DNA from: Akkermansiaceae bacterium UBA2381
Lineage (GTDB): Bacteria > Verrucomicrobiota > Verrucomicrobiia > Verrucomicrobiales > DEV007
DNA length: 64,000 bases
Direction: 5' to 3'
NCBI GenBank assembly: GCA_002344215.1
Contig: DDSV01000049.1
Span: 58,517-122,516 of the forward strand
Shown: one piece after another, positions 36,404-43,830 of the stretch
How the letters are laid out: every line of letters starts with the position of its first letter
How positions within the stretch are numbered: position 1 is the first letter of the stretch
Program-made: the position numbers and the translations under genes
The notes under the pieces: model-generated
Seen by the model: the letters and a program-made list of their open reading frames with translations, nothing else
Database searches by the model: none
Told to the model about the DNA's origin: nothing

Positions 36404-37801
36404 TCAGAAATCGAGTGGACTCCTCACCCCGATGCCGCCACCGTTGGTCACGTGCGTGTAGATCTGCGTCGTTTCCACGCTTTTGTGCCCCAGCAGATCC
36501 TGAAGCGAGCGAATGTCCGCACCTGCCTCGAGGAGATGGGTCGCGAAACTGTGACGCAAGGTGTGACAACCCACCTTCTTGTGAATGCCTGCCCGTTCTT
36601 TGGCTGCCCGCAAGGCATACGCCACGCCGTTTTCGTGCAGGTGATGGCGACGCACGACTTTCGCCACCGGATCCTCGCTCAGTTGTCCTGACGGAAAGAG
36701 CCACTGCCACTCCAGCGTCTTTCCGGAATTCGGAGACTTCAAGTCGAGTGCCTCGGGCATCCAGACGCCCTCGACACCTTCCTCACGATCCCGCTTCCAC
36801 AGGATCTCGACCCACTCAAGATGACGTCTCATTTCGGGTATGAGAGCCTCGGGCAACATCACTCTCCGGTCTTTCCCCCCTTTGCCGCTCCGCACCATCA
36901 CCGTCCGACGCTCCACGCTCACATCCTTGACTCGGAGGCGCAGACCCTCCATCTGTCGAAGCCCCGTACCGTAGAGGAGGCGAAGATATAGCCCCGTGAT
37001 TCCTTCGGTAGCCGCGAGAAGCTGCTTCACCTCATCGCGGCTGAGCACCTCCGGCAGATGCCGCGAGCGTTTCGCCCGCACCGCGTCAATCTCACCGAGT
37101 TCGCCGCCGATCACCTTTTCCACCAGAAAAAGCAAGGCGCTCAGCGCCTGATTCTGGGTGGCTGCACTCACCCTTCGTTCCAGCACAAGAGACTCAAGAA
37201 ATGACTTCACTGCACCACCATCGTCCGGTCGCAACGTCCTCTCATTCGCCCACGAGAGGTATCGTCGAATCCAGCCTAGATAGGTCTCAGCGGTGCGCCG
37301 GGCATAGCGCCTCACCGTCAGTTGCCGCTCCGCCATCGCCACGAGAGCCTCGCCGTCCGTGTCTAGAACAGCGGGCGGCAAGGCCGCGCTGTCGCAGTCT
37401 CCTTCAATTGCATCGGCCCCGCGAGTGCGGGTGCGGAAAGTGACCTCGACTTGCACCTCTCCATCGTCGCCCTCCCTCGGGATCAACGGACGAATCGACC
37501 AGTTTTCAATGCCTTTCCGAAAACAACGCAGGGCCTCCCTCGCCTGATCCAGCCTCCACTCCAACGGTGCCGGGACCGACGACTTCAAAAACCGGCCGTA
37601 ACCCTCAAGAGCAGCAGGGAGTTCCGTGCCCGCGGGCAAGCGACGGCAGAAGTGGAGGAAGCGGGCCATTTCCACCCCCCACCAACCAAGCGTGGCCTCC
37701 CCTCGTTCGGATTGCGGCATTTCGACCCCGGAAGCTTCAACCACCCGTCGGACCCAGGGCTTGACTTCGGGAGAGGAATTTGAAGAATCGGAAGTATTCA
37801 T
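36404..37801 (-). CDS. intI: Integron integrase IntI, long form
   Basis: 465 aa tyrosine recombinase that joins attI and attC sites. The catalytic residues are Arg282, Lys307, His413, Arg416, His439 and Tyr448, with exactly the spacings of IntI1 (R146, K171, H277, R280, H303, Y312). The integron-specific insert, about residues 334-371 (LWKRDREEGVEGVWMPEALD), and the C-terminal GVRSPLDF after IYTHV are diagnostic for IntI against ordinary XerC/D. Relative to IntI1 there are about 136 extra N-terminal residues, partly Trp-rich and helical, of unknown function. The gene is divergent from the cassettes, the classical layout. Confidence 0.95.
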   Translation of the reverse strand: MNTSDSSNSSPEVKPWVRRVVEASGVEMPQSERGEATLGWWGVEMARFLHFCRRLPAGTELPAALEGYGRFLKSSVPAPLEWRLDQAREALRCFRKGIENWSIRPLIPREGDDGEVQVEVTFRTRTRGADAIEGDCDSAALPPAVLDTDGEALVAMAERQLTVRRYARRTAETYLGWIRRYLSWANERTLRPDDGGAVKSFLESLVLERRVSAATQNQALSALLFLVEKVIGGELGEIDAVRAKRSRHLPEVLSRDEVKQLLAATEGITGLYLRLLYGTGLRQMEGLRLRVKDVSVERRTVMVRSGKGGKDRRVMLPEALIPEMRRHLEWVEILWKRDREEGVEGVWMPEALDLKSPNSGKTLEWQWLFPSGQLSEDPVAKVVRRHHLHENGVAYALRAAKERAGIHKKVGCHTLRHSFATHLLEAGADIRSLQDLLGHKSVETTQIYTHVTNGGGIGVRSPLDF

Positions 37802-37815
37802 GAGAGGTGCGCCAT

Positions 37816-37821
37816 TTAATA
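37816..37821 (-). promoter_or_regulatory. Possible -10 element of intI
   Basis: On the minus strand TATTAA lies 15-20 bases upstream of the intI start codon. No convincing -35 box accompanies it and no LexA-type operator (CTGT-N8-ACAG) is seen, unlike many proteobacterial intI genes. Confidence 0.25.
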
Positions 37822-37843
37822 CTCATTTGAACACTTTCTTTTT

Positions 37844-37897
37844 GATTCGTCCACAGGAATTTGTGTACGAATCAAATTCGCCCACAAATTTTTGTGG
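37844..37897. repeat. Paired palindromes in the attI region
   Basis: GATTCGT (37844-37850) pairs with ACGAATC (37867-37873), with a further inner CACA/TGTG pair. A second perfect palindrome CCACAAA-TT-TTTGTGG lies at 37882-37897. They may be integrase binding sites or an operator for the divergent promoters. Confidence 0.6.
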
Positions 37898-37913
37898 CTA
37901 AACAACGTTCGGC
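37845..37913 (+). other. Candidate attI recombination site
   Basis: Lies between intI and the first cassette ORF, where attI is expected. It ends in CAACGTTCGGC with a G^TT crossover candidate at 37907/37908, the same core form as the attC right ends (GTTCGGT, GTTCGCT). Upstream are two direct repeats of 21 bases, 37845-37865 and 37876-37896 (16 of 21 identical, ATTCGyCCACA...TTTGTG), which could be the DR1/DR2 integrase-binding repeats described for attI1. The repeats also form palindromes (37844-37873 and 37882-37897). Confidence 0.65.
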
Positions 37914-37931
37914 CGAGAGACCAAGATTGCT

Positions 37932-38339
37932 ATGAAGACTCTAGCTATAGTTCTAACAATCTCAATATTGCTAAATATTTATTTATCTTCGATTTTGTGT
38001 TTGTCACCGAATCCAAAATTAGAATCTATCATTGGCCAATTTGTTGAAACAATTGATTCCCTAGAGCCTGTCTCCAATCCAACTGATTATTTCGGATCAT
38101 ATGCCTTCAATGAAGAGGTCAAAGTTGTTATGATATTGAAGAAAGACCATACGGCATCCGAGATTATTGTCCGCCCGCCCACAGCCTACAAGGTAGATCC
38201 ATCTGGAAGACTGTCGTTCGCACCGCTGCTGTTCGGGACACCTTCAGATGATGACTATCAGTATTACGGAACTATTAAAGATGGAGTGCTCAGTGAAGAT
38301 CAGGGCGATTATTCAAACTACCTCCCAAAAATCGAATAA
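37932..38339 (+). CDS. Cassette 1 ORF: exported protein of unknown function
   Basis: 135 aa, AT-rich. The N-terminus MKTLAIVLTISILLNIYLSS is a signal peptide or membrane anchor. The rest is acidic with Tyr and Asp clusters near the end (SDDDYQYYGTIKDG). I do not recognise a family. It is the cassette nearest attI, the position of the most recently inserted gene and of strongest expression in characterised integrons. Ends 6 bases before attC1. Confidence 0.7.
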   Translation: MKTLAIVLTISILLNIYLSSILCLSPNPKLESIIGQFVETIDSLEPVSNPTDYFGSYAFNEEVKVVMILKKDHTASEIIVRPPTAYKVDPSGRLSFAPLLFGTPSDDDYQYYGTIKDGVLSEDQGDYSNYLPKIE

Positions 38340-38345
38340 CAAAAT

Positions 38346-38471
38346 GCCGAACAAGGCGAGGCAGGACAATCCACTACCCGCCCCCAGTTGCCATCAAAAC
38401 TCAATTCAAACTCAACCCTGTCATCGAACACTCGCCCCCGGTAGTGGATCGCCTGCTCTTTGACGTTGATG
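38346..38471 (+). repeat. attC1
   Basis: 126 bp. Left core GCCGAAC (38346-38352), right core GTTGATG (38465-38471). The arms GAGgCAGGaCaATCCACTACC and GGTAGTGGATCGCCTGCTC pair, leaving two unpaired left-arm bases; a long loop of about 60 bases separates them. Ends cassette 1. Confidence 0.88.
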
Positions 38472-38930
38472 CAGAATAGCGATAGAAAGGAACCCGATTT
38501 GAACTTCCCGGCCAACAACCAAGAGACCCTCGAAAAATTTCTTCCGCCCGACGCTCGGATCGTCCATTTGCGTCCTCATCCGAATGGGCATGACCGGATC
38601 GGAATTCTCTTTGTGACGGACTGCCCCCTCGACTCTGTCCGACGGTTCTACGCGGACAATTTTAAACAAAGCCGATTCGATATCGATCTAAAACCAAACC
38701 TCTGCATATCGGTCTTCGAAGACAATAAATTGCCCGCAATTTTAGCGGCCGGTAACGATGAACCTTTGAACGAGGAGTTTGTTCGGGTTTTCGTCTCAGA
38801 AGAAGATTGGAGTGAGGCCCGCAAGGCGGGAGCACAGGTGATTGGCGTTCTTTCAATCGATCGAAACTTGCTACCTGATGGCATCAACAAGGGTCGTCTG
38901 GCAACGGCTTCGCCGTCGCCAGCGACCTGA
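38469..38930 (+). CDS. Cassette 2 ORF: unknown function
   Basis: 153 aa. The ATG (38469) overlaps the right core of attC1, so the recombination junction sits three bases before the start; the frame opens earlier at 38460 but that would begin in the neighbouring cassette. Contains a segment VTDCPLDSVRRFYADNFK and an acidic C-terminal part; no family recognised. The last 16 residues (GINKGRLATASPSPAT) are encoded by attC2 and the stop lies within it. Confidence 0.7.
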   Translation: MQNSDRKEPDLNFPANNQETLEKFLPPDARIVHLRPHPNGHDRIGILFVTDCPLDSVRRFYADNFKQSRFDIDLKPNLCISVFEDNKLPAILAAGNDEPLNEEFVRVFVSEEDWSEARKAGAQVIGVLSIDRNLLPDGINKGRLATASPSPAT

Positions 38931-38938
38931 CGTTCGCT
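38882..38938 (+). repeat. attC2 (short class)
   Basis: 57 bp. Left core CATCAAC, right core GTTCGCT (38932-38938). Arms GGTCGtCTGGCaACGGC and GCCGTCGCCAGCGACC with loop TTC. Only one base differs from attC9 over the stem and right part. Ends cassette 2. Confidence 0.9.
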
Positions 38939-38945
38939 CCAAAGA

Positions 38946-39437
38946 ATGAAATCACTGCACTGGAGAATCTCGGCCACTCTTCTTTTTCTCATTCTCGCTG
39001 TTGGGATCCAGTTTTCCGATTTCATTGCCCAAAAGATGTTCAGGGACGCATGCAAGCTTATCGGCGAGAAATACGCACTTGAATTTAGTGCCGTGCAGTT
39101 CGTTCACTCAATTTGGATTGGATCGAAGCTTTGGTTATTGCTTTGGATTCCCTTGGGCCTTGGTCTCTTCTTTACCTGGATCCCGAAACTCGACTGGATA
39201 GGCGCGATTTTAACTCTAGTTTCCACTGTCTTAGTGGCTTCCTCTCTTTGCTACATTCCAACTGCCGGGTGGGTAATTGCCTATTCAACTGCTGCCGAGA
39301 TGGCTCGGGTCGCAGTAGAGCGTCGACGATCTACCGCGAGCGAACAACACGGCGCTGACCAACCCGCTACCGCCCCGCAGTCGAAACCACAGGGTAATTC
39401 GAATCCACAACCAGAGTCGGAGGCGCGCTCCCAGTAG
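38946..39437 (+). CDS. Cassette 3 ORF: membrane protein of unknown function
   Basis: 163 aa with an N-terminal helix (ISATLLFLILAVGIQF), then two more hydrophobic stretches (LWLLLWIPLGLGLFFTWI and IGAILTLVSTVLVASSL) and a fourth weaker one. No family recognised. The soluble tail from about residue 131 (ASEQHGADQPATAPQ...) is attC3 sequence read in frame, giving a Gln/Pro/Ser-rich end. Confidence 0.68.
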   Translation: MKSLHWRISATLLFLILAVGIQFSDFIAQKMFRDACKLIGEKYALEFSAVQFVHSIWIGSKLWLLLWIPLGLGLFFTWIPKLDWIGAILTLVSTVLVASSLCYIPTAGWVIAYSTAAEMARVAVERRRSTASEQHGADQPATAPQSKPQGNSNPQPESEARSQ

Positions 39438-39462
39438 AGGGCGGCAGGCCTCCACGTTGTGC
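39339..39462 (+). repeat. attC3 (long class, imperfect)
   Basis: 124 bp. Left core AGCGAAC (39339-39345), right core GTTGTGC (39456-39462). Arms CTGaCCaaCCCGCTACC and GTAGAGGGCGGCAG pair only partly, so this site looks more decayed than attC7, to which its left half is related. Ends cassette 3. Confidence 0.75.
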
Positions 39463-39469
39463 CAAAGAA

Positions 39470-39724
39470 ATGAAGCCACTCGACTCACACGCATTGCAGG
39501 CCGTTTTGATGGCGGAGCTCGATGCGGGAGCGAAGATTGTCGAGGGGACGTCCGCTCCCAATTGGGGCACGATGAGGCGGTTGATTATTCTAGATGCGCC
39601 ATTTCGAACCTCCGCGTGGAAGGAGCATGGCGATCTGACTTTCCGCGACATTAACGATCCCCACTATTGGCAGGCTGAAGTCGAGGATCCAGCAACCCAA
39701 GAGCTTCTGGCTTGCCGTTTCTGA
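39470..39724 (+). CDS. Cassette 4 first ORF: unknown function
   Basis: 84 aa soluble protein (MKPLDSHALQAVLMAELDAG, later FRDINDPHYWQAEVEDP). No family recognised. Begins 14 bases after the crossover. Its stop is directly followed, 2 bases later, by the ATG of a second ORF in the same cassette, so the two are probably translated together. Confidence 0.65.
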   Translation: MKPLDSHALQAVLMAELDAGAKIVEGTSAPNWGTMRRLIILDAPFRTSAWKEHGDLTFRDINDPHYWQAEVEDPATQELLACRF

Positions 39725-39726
39725 TC

Positions 39727-39966
39727 ATGAGCGCGTTACACAAAGCACTGATTGAGGCGATCGTTTACCTCGCTGTCGTCGAGGGTTCAGATGATCGAGA
39801 AGACGATGATATCCGAGTTCTTGAGTCAGTGTTTGCCGAACTCAGCCACGCAACACCCACCGAATTGGAGGGCTTGCTGGCGGCGGTGAGAGCCGAACTT
39901 GAACAGACTCAGAATCCTGCGAGGATCGATGCACTGGAGAGTATCGTCGATTCACTTTCCGAATGA
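39727..39966 (+). CDS. Cassette 4 second ORF: small acidic protein
   Basis: 79 aa, acidic and helical (GSDDREDDDIRVLESVFAEL). The chosen ATG at 39727 follows the previous stop by 2 bases; the frame opens at 39712 but that would overlap. Function unknown. A small pair of genes in one cassette is often a toxin-antitoxin unit, but neither protein matches a family I know. Confidence 0.6.
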   Translation: MSALHKALIEAIVYLAVVEGSDDREDDDIRVLESVFAELSHATPTELEGLLAAVRAELEQTQNPARIDALESIVDSLSE

Positions 39967-39982
39967 CAACCTAACAACAAAG

Positions 39983-40071
39983 GCACAACAAGACGCTCCA
40001 TCCAACGGCGGGTAACGCTCCAGTTTGAATTCGGGCTTCCCTCCCCGCCGTGGATGAGCTAGACGTTCGCT
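39983..40071 (+). repeat. attC4 (intermediate class)
   Basis: 89 bp. Left core GCACAAC, right core GTTCGCT (40065-40071). Arms GCTCcATCCAaCGGCGGG and CCCGCCGTGGATGAGC pair perfectly apart from two unpaired left-arm bases. Ends cassette 4. Confidence 0.9.
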
Positions 40072-40079
40072 CGGAAATC

Positions 40080-40415
40080 ATGTTCTTTGCAAAGATGCGC
40101 GGCCAGCCGCAGGAATCCGAAGACGAACGACTCTGGGACCACGATCTGATTAAGATGAAGATCGATTCACAGCATCTTGCTCTCGTCGCATTTCGAACCC
40201 GCGGCCTCGGAGAAGAATATTTTCAGGATTGCGGAATTGTAACGTGCTCTTTGGTGGACGAGTCGGAACTTGATCAAGCTCACCGGGATGCGATTTCCGG
40301 AGATGATGTCTTCATTTATGAAAGCTCCGAGATGATCCGAGAGATTGGTCGCAGAGGCGCGTCGTTTCCCTTCATAGAGTTCGTAACCTCTTACCAACCC
40401 TTCGATCCCGCTTGA
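40080..40415 (+). CDS. Cassette 5 ORF: unknown function
   Basis: 111 aa soluble protein (MFFAKMRGQPQESEDERLWD, then ISGDDVFIYESSEMIRE). The frame opens at 40050 inside attC4; the ATG at 40080, 15 bases after the crossover, matches the other cassettes. No family recognised. Stop lies 15 bases before attC5. Confidence 0.66.
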   Translation: MFFAKMRGQPQESEDERLWDHDLIKMKIDSQHLALVAFRTRGLGEEYFQDCGIVTCSLVDESELDQAHRDAISGDDVFIYESSEMIREIGRRGASFPFIEFVTSYQPFDPA

Positions 40416-40429
40416 CTGGAAGCCTGGGG

Positions 40430-40553
40430 AGCGAACACGTCGGCGATGGCAATCCCGATCCCGCTTTGAGTTGATTGACTTCCCTGATTCGAATCCTTAT
40501 CCTTCAATCGAGGCCCTACTCCCGGATTGGGCTGAGATGCCTCGACGTTCGCT
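40430..40553 (+). repeat. attC5 (long class, shared spacer)
   Basis: 124 bp. Left core AGCGAAC, right core GTTCGCT (40547-40553). Arms GGCAaTcCCGATCC and GGATTGGG...ATGCC pair with bulges. The internal 46 bases 40468-40513 (GAGTTGATTGACTTCCCTGA...) recur in attC10, attC12 and attC13. Ends cassette 5. Confidence 0.85.
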
Positions 40554-40559
40554 CTGAAA

Positions 40560-41144
40560 ATGAAGCAAAGCCTAAGCGGTCGCCTTTCCACAGATTACGG
40601 GGGATTCGTGGCGCTTATTGACGTCAACACCTACCGTAGATTCATCTCGGAGAGCTGGGAATATTCGGATCTTGAGAATCGACTGCTTGAGGAGATGCGT
40701 CGCGCAACGATAATTCCTTGGACTACCCCTGCGGGGCAGATTTGGATCCGAGTTCAGACTGAGGCACCTTCACCAATTCCCGTTCATATGCCGCCACATT
40801 TCCAACGATTCAAGGTCACAGGGCCTGTCGTATTTTCAGGTCACAGCGGCGGTTTGACAAATTGCGCACAGTTTGAGGATCTTACTTTGCCTTACTATGA
40901 CGACCTAGATCCAAAGTTCAGCGACGTTCTACTCGATATTCCGACGGGTGACTATTTCGCAAGGCTAGATCAAATGTTCCCTTACGACGGCATGGACCAG
41001 TTTGCTCCTCCTCGCTGTGGGCGGAAGGAGTATCAGGTGACGCTGACTCCATTCAACGACCAGGCCTCTACAATCCACGACATTCCCTTCGCCACACGGA
41101 GCGAACACGCCGAGGGTGGCAAGGCTTCGCCTGCCACCTCTTAA
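40560..41144 (+). CDS. Cassette 6 ORF: unknown function
   Basis: 194 aa soluble protein with several Trp and Tyr (ESWEYSDLENRLLEEMRRAT, then WTTPAGQIWIRVQTE). No family recognised. Starts 13 bases after the crossover. Its last 15 residues (RSEHAEGGKASPATS) come from attC6, including the stop. Confidence 0.68.
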   Translation: MKQSLSGRLSTDYGGFVALIDVNTYRRFISESWEYSDLENRLLEEMRRATIIPWTTPAGQIWIRVQTEAPSPIPVHMPPHFQRFKVTGPVVFSGHSGGLTNCAQFEDLTLPYYDDLDPKFSDVLLDIPTGDYFARLDQMFPYDGMDQFAPPRCGRKEYQVTLTPFNDQASTIHDIPFATRSEHAEGGKASPATS

Positions 41145-41153
41145 ACGTTCGGT
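41100..41153 (+). repeat. attC6 (short class)
   Basis: 54 bp. Left core AGCGAAC, right core GTTCGGT (41147-41153). Arms GAGGgTGGCAaGGC and GCCTGCCACCTC with loop TTC and two unpaired bases. Differs from attC8 by two bases over the stem and right part. Ends cassette 6. Confidence 0.9.
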
Positions 41154-41159
41154 CCAAAA

Positions 41160-41744
41160 ATGAAACGCGTCCTCCTTCTCCTCGCATGGCTACAATGCAC
41201 CGTCGCAATGGCATTTGCTGATGACGCCCGATTCCGGTTTCATCGCCTCGAAGGTGCCACGACTGTCCACCCTTACGAAGTTGCAAATGCGGAGGGCAAG
41301 AACACGACGATCGTTCTATCGAAGGACTCTGATGCGGCATCCGTCGCGATTTTGAACGCTCTCATTGGACAGCAGGGAATTTGGGGTTCGCTTGCACCGA
41401 AGAAGGATCCCCAGGGGATAACCTGGGATCAGGGCATCATCCTAATCGGTTCCTTTGTACCAGAGCCGAAGAGATTGCCAGAGGTTCCCAACGGGGCGGC
41501 TGAAGGGCCATACCAGGAGTTCAAGATCAATAAGATCAACATCGAATTTCCGTTTGCACGCTGGGTAGAGACGGACGAAAACGATCCCGTTGACACGCCC
41601 TATGTAGTGGAGTTTCACCTTGAATTGAGATCACTGATACCAAAGGGCATATTGCTTGAAGGGAAGGCAATCGATCTCAGGAGCTACGAGACGAAATCCA
41701 AAAGCGAGCAAGGCGCGGCTGGACAACCCGCTACCCCGCCGTGA
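41160..41744 (+). CDS. Cassette 7 ORF: secreted protein of unknown function
   Basis: 194 aa with a clear signal peptide (MKRVLLLLAWLQCTVAMAFA, cut after Ala). The mature part has FEFPFARWVETDEND-type acidic stretches near its middle and is otherwise unlike families I know. The tail (KSEQGAAGQPATPP) and stop are attC7 sequence. Confidence 0.68.
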   Translation: MKRVLLLLAWLQCTVAMAFADDARFRFHRLEGATTVHPYEVANAEGKNTTIVLSKDSDAASVAILNALIGQQGIWGSLAPKKDPQGITWDQGIILIGSFVPEPKRLPEVPNGAAEGPYQEFKINKINIEFPFARWVETDENDPVDTPYVVEFHLELRSLIPKGILLEGKAIDLRSYETKSKSEQGAAGQPATPP

Positions 41745-41830
41745 GTTGAAATGACCCTCTTTACTCGAACATTTTACCCTCTTGCGACGCGGCGCTCCCG
41801 GTAGCGGGTGCCAGCGCTCAGACGTTCTGT
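41703..41830 (+). repeat. attC7 (long class)
   Basis: 128 bp. Left core AGCGAGC, right core GTTCTGT (41824-41830). Arms GCGgCTGGaCaACCCGCTACC and GGTAGCGGGTGCCAGCGC pair with three unpaired bases. The spacer differs from attC5/10/12/13. Ends cassette 7. Confidence 0.88.
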
Positions 41831-41836
41831 GAAAAC

Positions 41837-42769
41837 ATGAGACTCGTGGTCGCCATTTTTTTCTTGATCGCCGCCACGTCAGCACGCGCGGCCGAACCTC
41901 TCGTATCACTAGATTATTCCAATGCTTTGCGGATTCCAAACCGCCATATACAGATTTCCATTGGTTCCGATGGTGCCTTGGCAGTGGCGACCACTTCCAG
42001 AGGCAAAAAGAAAGTGTCACGGCAGATTCAAATCCCGCCAGTGGCGCTGCAAGAACTGAAGAAGGAATTGGAAGGAGTCGATTGGGAAAAGGTGTCGTCG
42101 GACAAGGTGAAGGGGCAGGATGGGACCTCAGTTCACCTTTCCTACGGAAAGGTATTTGCCTCGCTGTGGTCGCCTGATTATGATTCGGAGGAACGAGGAT
42201 TGAGTCATATCCAAAAAATCATTGAGAGCATATTTGATCTTTCCGGACTTGATAGAACCGGCATGCCCATAGTACCAACCCAAAACAAAGCGCGGCTGGA
42301 CGAATCATCGATGGAAGCAACCACACTATGGGACTTGCTTATCCGGCCCACGATTGGCCTTCATTTCCCGAGATTTGCCATTTTTATTTTGATTGCACTC
42401 CCGATTGAGATCTTCTGCAACCGACGATCACGGCGCTTCGCCCCCTCGTTTTCCACGATTTGCCTGCAAGTCCTCATCGGAGTCTCGGCCACGGCGGGAT
42501 CATATTTTCTTTACACGACAGATTTTCCTCCCGGTGAGCGGTTGCACCCCGCATCGTGGTTTTATCCGGCGGCGGTCTCGGCACTCCTATTCGCCGTTGT
42601 CACATTCTCGGTCGGAATCTGGACCGAACTAAGACGGTGCCAACGGTTAACCAGTGCGCTGCGAGCCGTGACATTCTCTTTGACGGTCTTCTTCGCAATC
42701 ACGGCACTGATGACACCCAGTGAAATCAACCGGGCACTCGACAAAATGGAAACGGAGAAACAGAACTAG
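41837..42769 (+). CDS. Cassette 8 ORF: exported/membrane protein of unknown function
   Basis: 310 aa, the largest cassette protein. Signal peptide MRLVVAIFFLIAATSARA, then a soluble part with a possible beta-sandwich (residues about 20-145), then four hydrophobic helices in the C-terminal half (FAIFILIALPIEIF, ICLQVLIGVSATAGSYFL and two more). No family recognised. The stop lies in the first bases of attC8. Confidence 0.68.
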   Translation: MRLVVAIFFLIAATSARAAEPLVSLDYSNALRIPNRHIQISIGSDGALAVATTSRGKKKVSRQIQIPPVALQELKKELEGVDWEKVSSDKVKGQDGTSVHLSYGKVFASLWSPDYDSEERGLSHIQKIIESIFDLSGLDRTGMPIVPTQNKARLDESSMEATTLWDLLIRPTIGLHFPRFAIFILIALPIEIFCNRRSRRFAPSFSTICLQVLIGVSATAGSYFLYTTDFPPGERLHPASWFYPAAVSALLFAVVTFSVGIWTELRRCQRLTSALRAVTFSLTVFFAITALMTPSEINRALDKMETEKQN

Positions 42770-42813
42770 GCGAGAGTGGCAAGGCTTCGCCTGCCACCTC
42801 TTGAACGTTAGGC
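42760..42813 (+). repeat. attC8 (short class)
   Basis: 54 bp. Left core ACAGAAC, right core GTTAGGC (42807-42813), the latter a perfect GTTRRRY. Arms GAGaGTGGCAaGGC and GCCTGCCACCTC with loop TTC; nearly identical to attC6. Ends cassette 8. Confidence 0.9.
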
Positions 42814-42822
42814 CCCACTTAC

Positions 42823-43188
42823 ATGCGCATACTCAAATCGCTAGTTTCAGCAGTCATCATCCTCACGATTGTGGGTTGCACTAAGTCAGACCCGACGAGT
42901 GAGGCCCCGAAGACGCCACCCCAGCCGAAAACTCACCTTCTCAAAGATGCGCTTGCTGTGATTACCAAAACGACCAACGGCACGGTCGCGCTCGACCAGT
43001 TGCCTGAGTCTATTCGCGCATTCAACCCGAAGCGCGTTGTCGTCACGTATGATGTCCTTGTGGTTTACACTGAAGAGAAGAAGGGGAAGATTCTCAACCC
43101 AGAAGGCGGCCGTTCTTGTCCTGCCATAAACATGTTCATGATTTCGCCAGAAAATGAGCCCGGAATATTCAGTTTTAACGAATTCTGA
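42823..43188 (+). CDS. Cassette 9 ORF: lipoprotein of unknown function
   Basis: 121 aa with a lipoprotein signal (LKSLVSAVIILTIVGCTKSD, lipobox IVGC). The Pro-rich linker PKTPPQPKTH follows and the rest is a small folded domain with RVVVTYDVLVVYTEEKKG. No family recognised. The stop is 4 bases before attC9. Confidence 0.68.
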   Translation: MRILKSLVSAVIILTIVGCTKSDPTSEAPKTPPQPKTHLLKDALAVITKTTNGTVALDQLPESIRAFNPKRVVVTYDVLVVYTEEKKGKILNPEGGRSCPAINMFMISPENEPGIFSFNEF

Positions 43189-43191
43189 CCG

Positions 43192-43248
43192 GCCTAACAC
43201 TGGTCGGCTGGCAACGGCTTCGCCGTCGCCAGCGACCTGACGTTGGGC
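43192..43248 (+). repeat. attC9 (short class)
   Basis: 57 bp. Left core GCCTAAC (43192-43198) is a perfect RYYYAAC and right core GTTGGGC (43242-43248) a perfect GTTRRRY, making this the best textbook match in the array. Stem as in attC2 with one base changed. Ends cassette 9. Confidence 0.93.
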
Positions 43249-43253
43249 CAAAA

Positions 43254-43745
43254 ATGACGGCACTTCCGCTAAAGGAGATTCATCAGCTTGAGGTCACGGA
43301 GTCGTATCCAGCCGCGATTGATGAACTCGAGAAACGTATCGCTCAGGGTCACGACGACTCTGAGACGGTGATCCGCCTTGGATTCAACCTTTGGTATGCT
43401 GTTGCTGAGCACCTCCGACTGAACAGAGATATTCCCACCGACCGGTATCGCACGCGCTTCGTTGAGATTTTCCGGGCCCAGGTGGCATTCTTACAGGATG
43501 ACCCGGAGTTCTGTTGGGCCTTTGGACTCGGTTTTAGTCTGTTTGCGCACGAGTTTGAAGGTGTTTCAGAATCAGACGGAAAAGCACTTCTCGATCACGC
43601 CGCAGTCTTGGACCCATTCTTCGCTTCTTCCTTGGACGGTGAGGAACTTTCCCGACGATTCAATGGAAGAGGGATTTTCGAGAGCTACTACGCGACAACG
43701 GCCCAACAACCCGGCGATGGCAAGCCCGATCCCGCCGCGAGTTGA
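43254..43745 (+). CDS. Cassette 10 ORF: helical, possibly TPR-like protein
   Basis: 163 aa helical soluble protein (VTESYPAAIDELEKRIAQGH, then AVAEHLRLNRDIPTDRYRT and GLGFSLFAHEFE). The helix pairs are reminiscent of tetratricopeptide repeats, but the consensus is weak. Starts 12 bases after the crossover. Tail AQQPGDGKPDPAAS and the stop are encoded by attC10. Confidence 0.68.
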   Translation: MTALPLKEIHQLEVTESYPAAIDELEKRIAQGHDDSETVIRLGFNLWYAVAEHLRLNRDIPTDRYRTRFVEIFRAQVAFLQDDPEFCWAFGLGFSLFAHEFEGVSESDGKALLDHAAVLDPFFASSLDGEELSRRFNGRGIFESYYATTAQQPGDGKPDPAAS

Positions 43746-43824
43746 TTGACTTCCCTGACTCAAATCCTTATCCTCCCATCGAGGCCGCGCTCCCGGATCG
43801 GTCTGCCAGGTCTCGACGTTAGGG
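43701..43824 (+). repeat. attC10 (long class, shared spacer)
   Basis: 124 bp. Left core GCCCAAC (43701-43707), a perfect RYYYAAC; right core GTTAGGG (43818-43824). Arms GGCAaGCCCGATCC and GGATCGGTCTGCC pair with one unpaired base and one mismatch. Shared spacer at 43739-43784. Ends cassette 10. Confidence 0.92.
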
Positions 43825-43830
43825 CCAGAT

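Noticed and set aside
36404..37801. Recombinase as XerC/XerD or a phage integrase
   Set aside because: The integron-specific insert and GVRSPLDF tail, IntI1-like residue spacing and the adjacent attC array favour IntI.
37802..37931. LexA box upstream of intI
   Set aside because: No CTGT-N8-ACAG or GAAC-N4-GTTC match was found on either strand.
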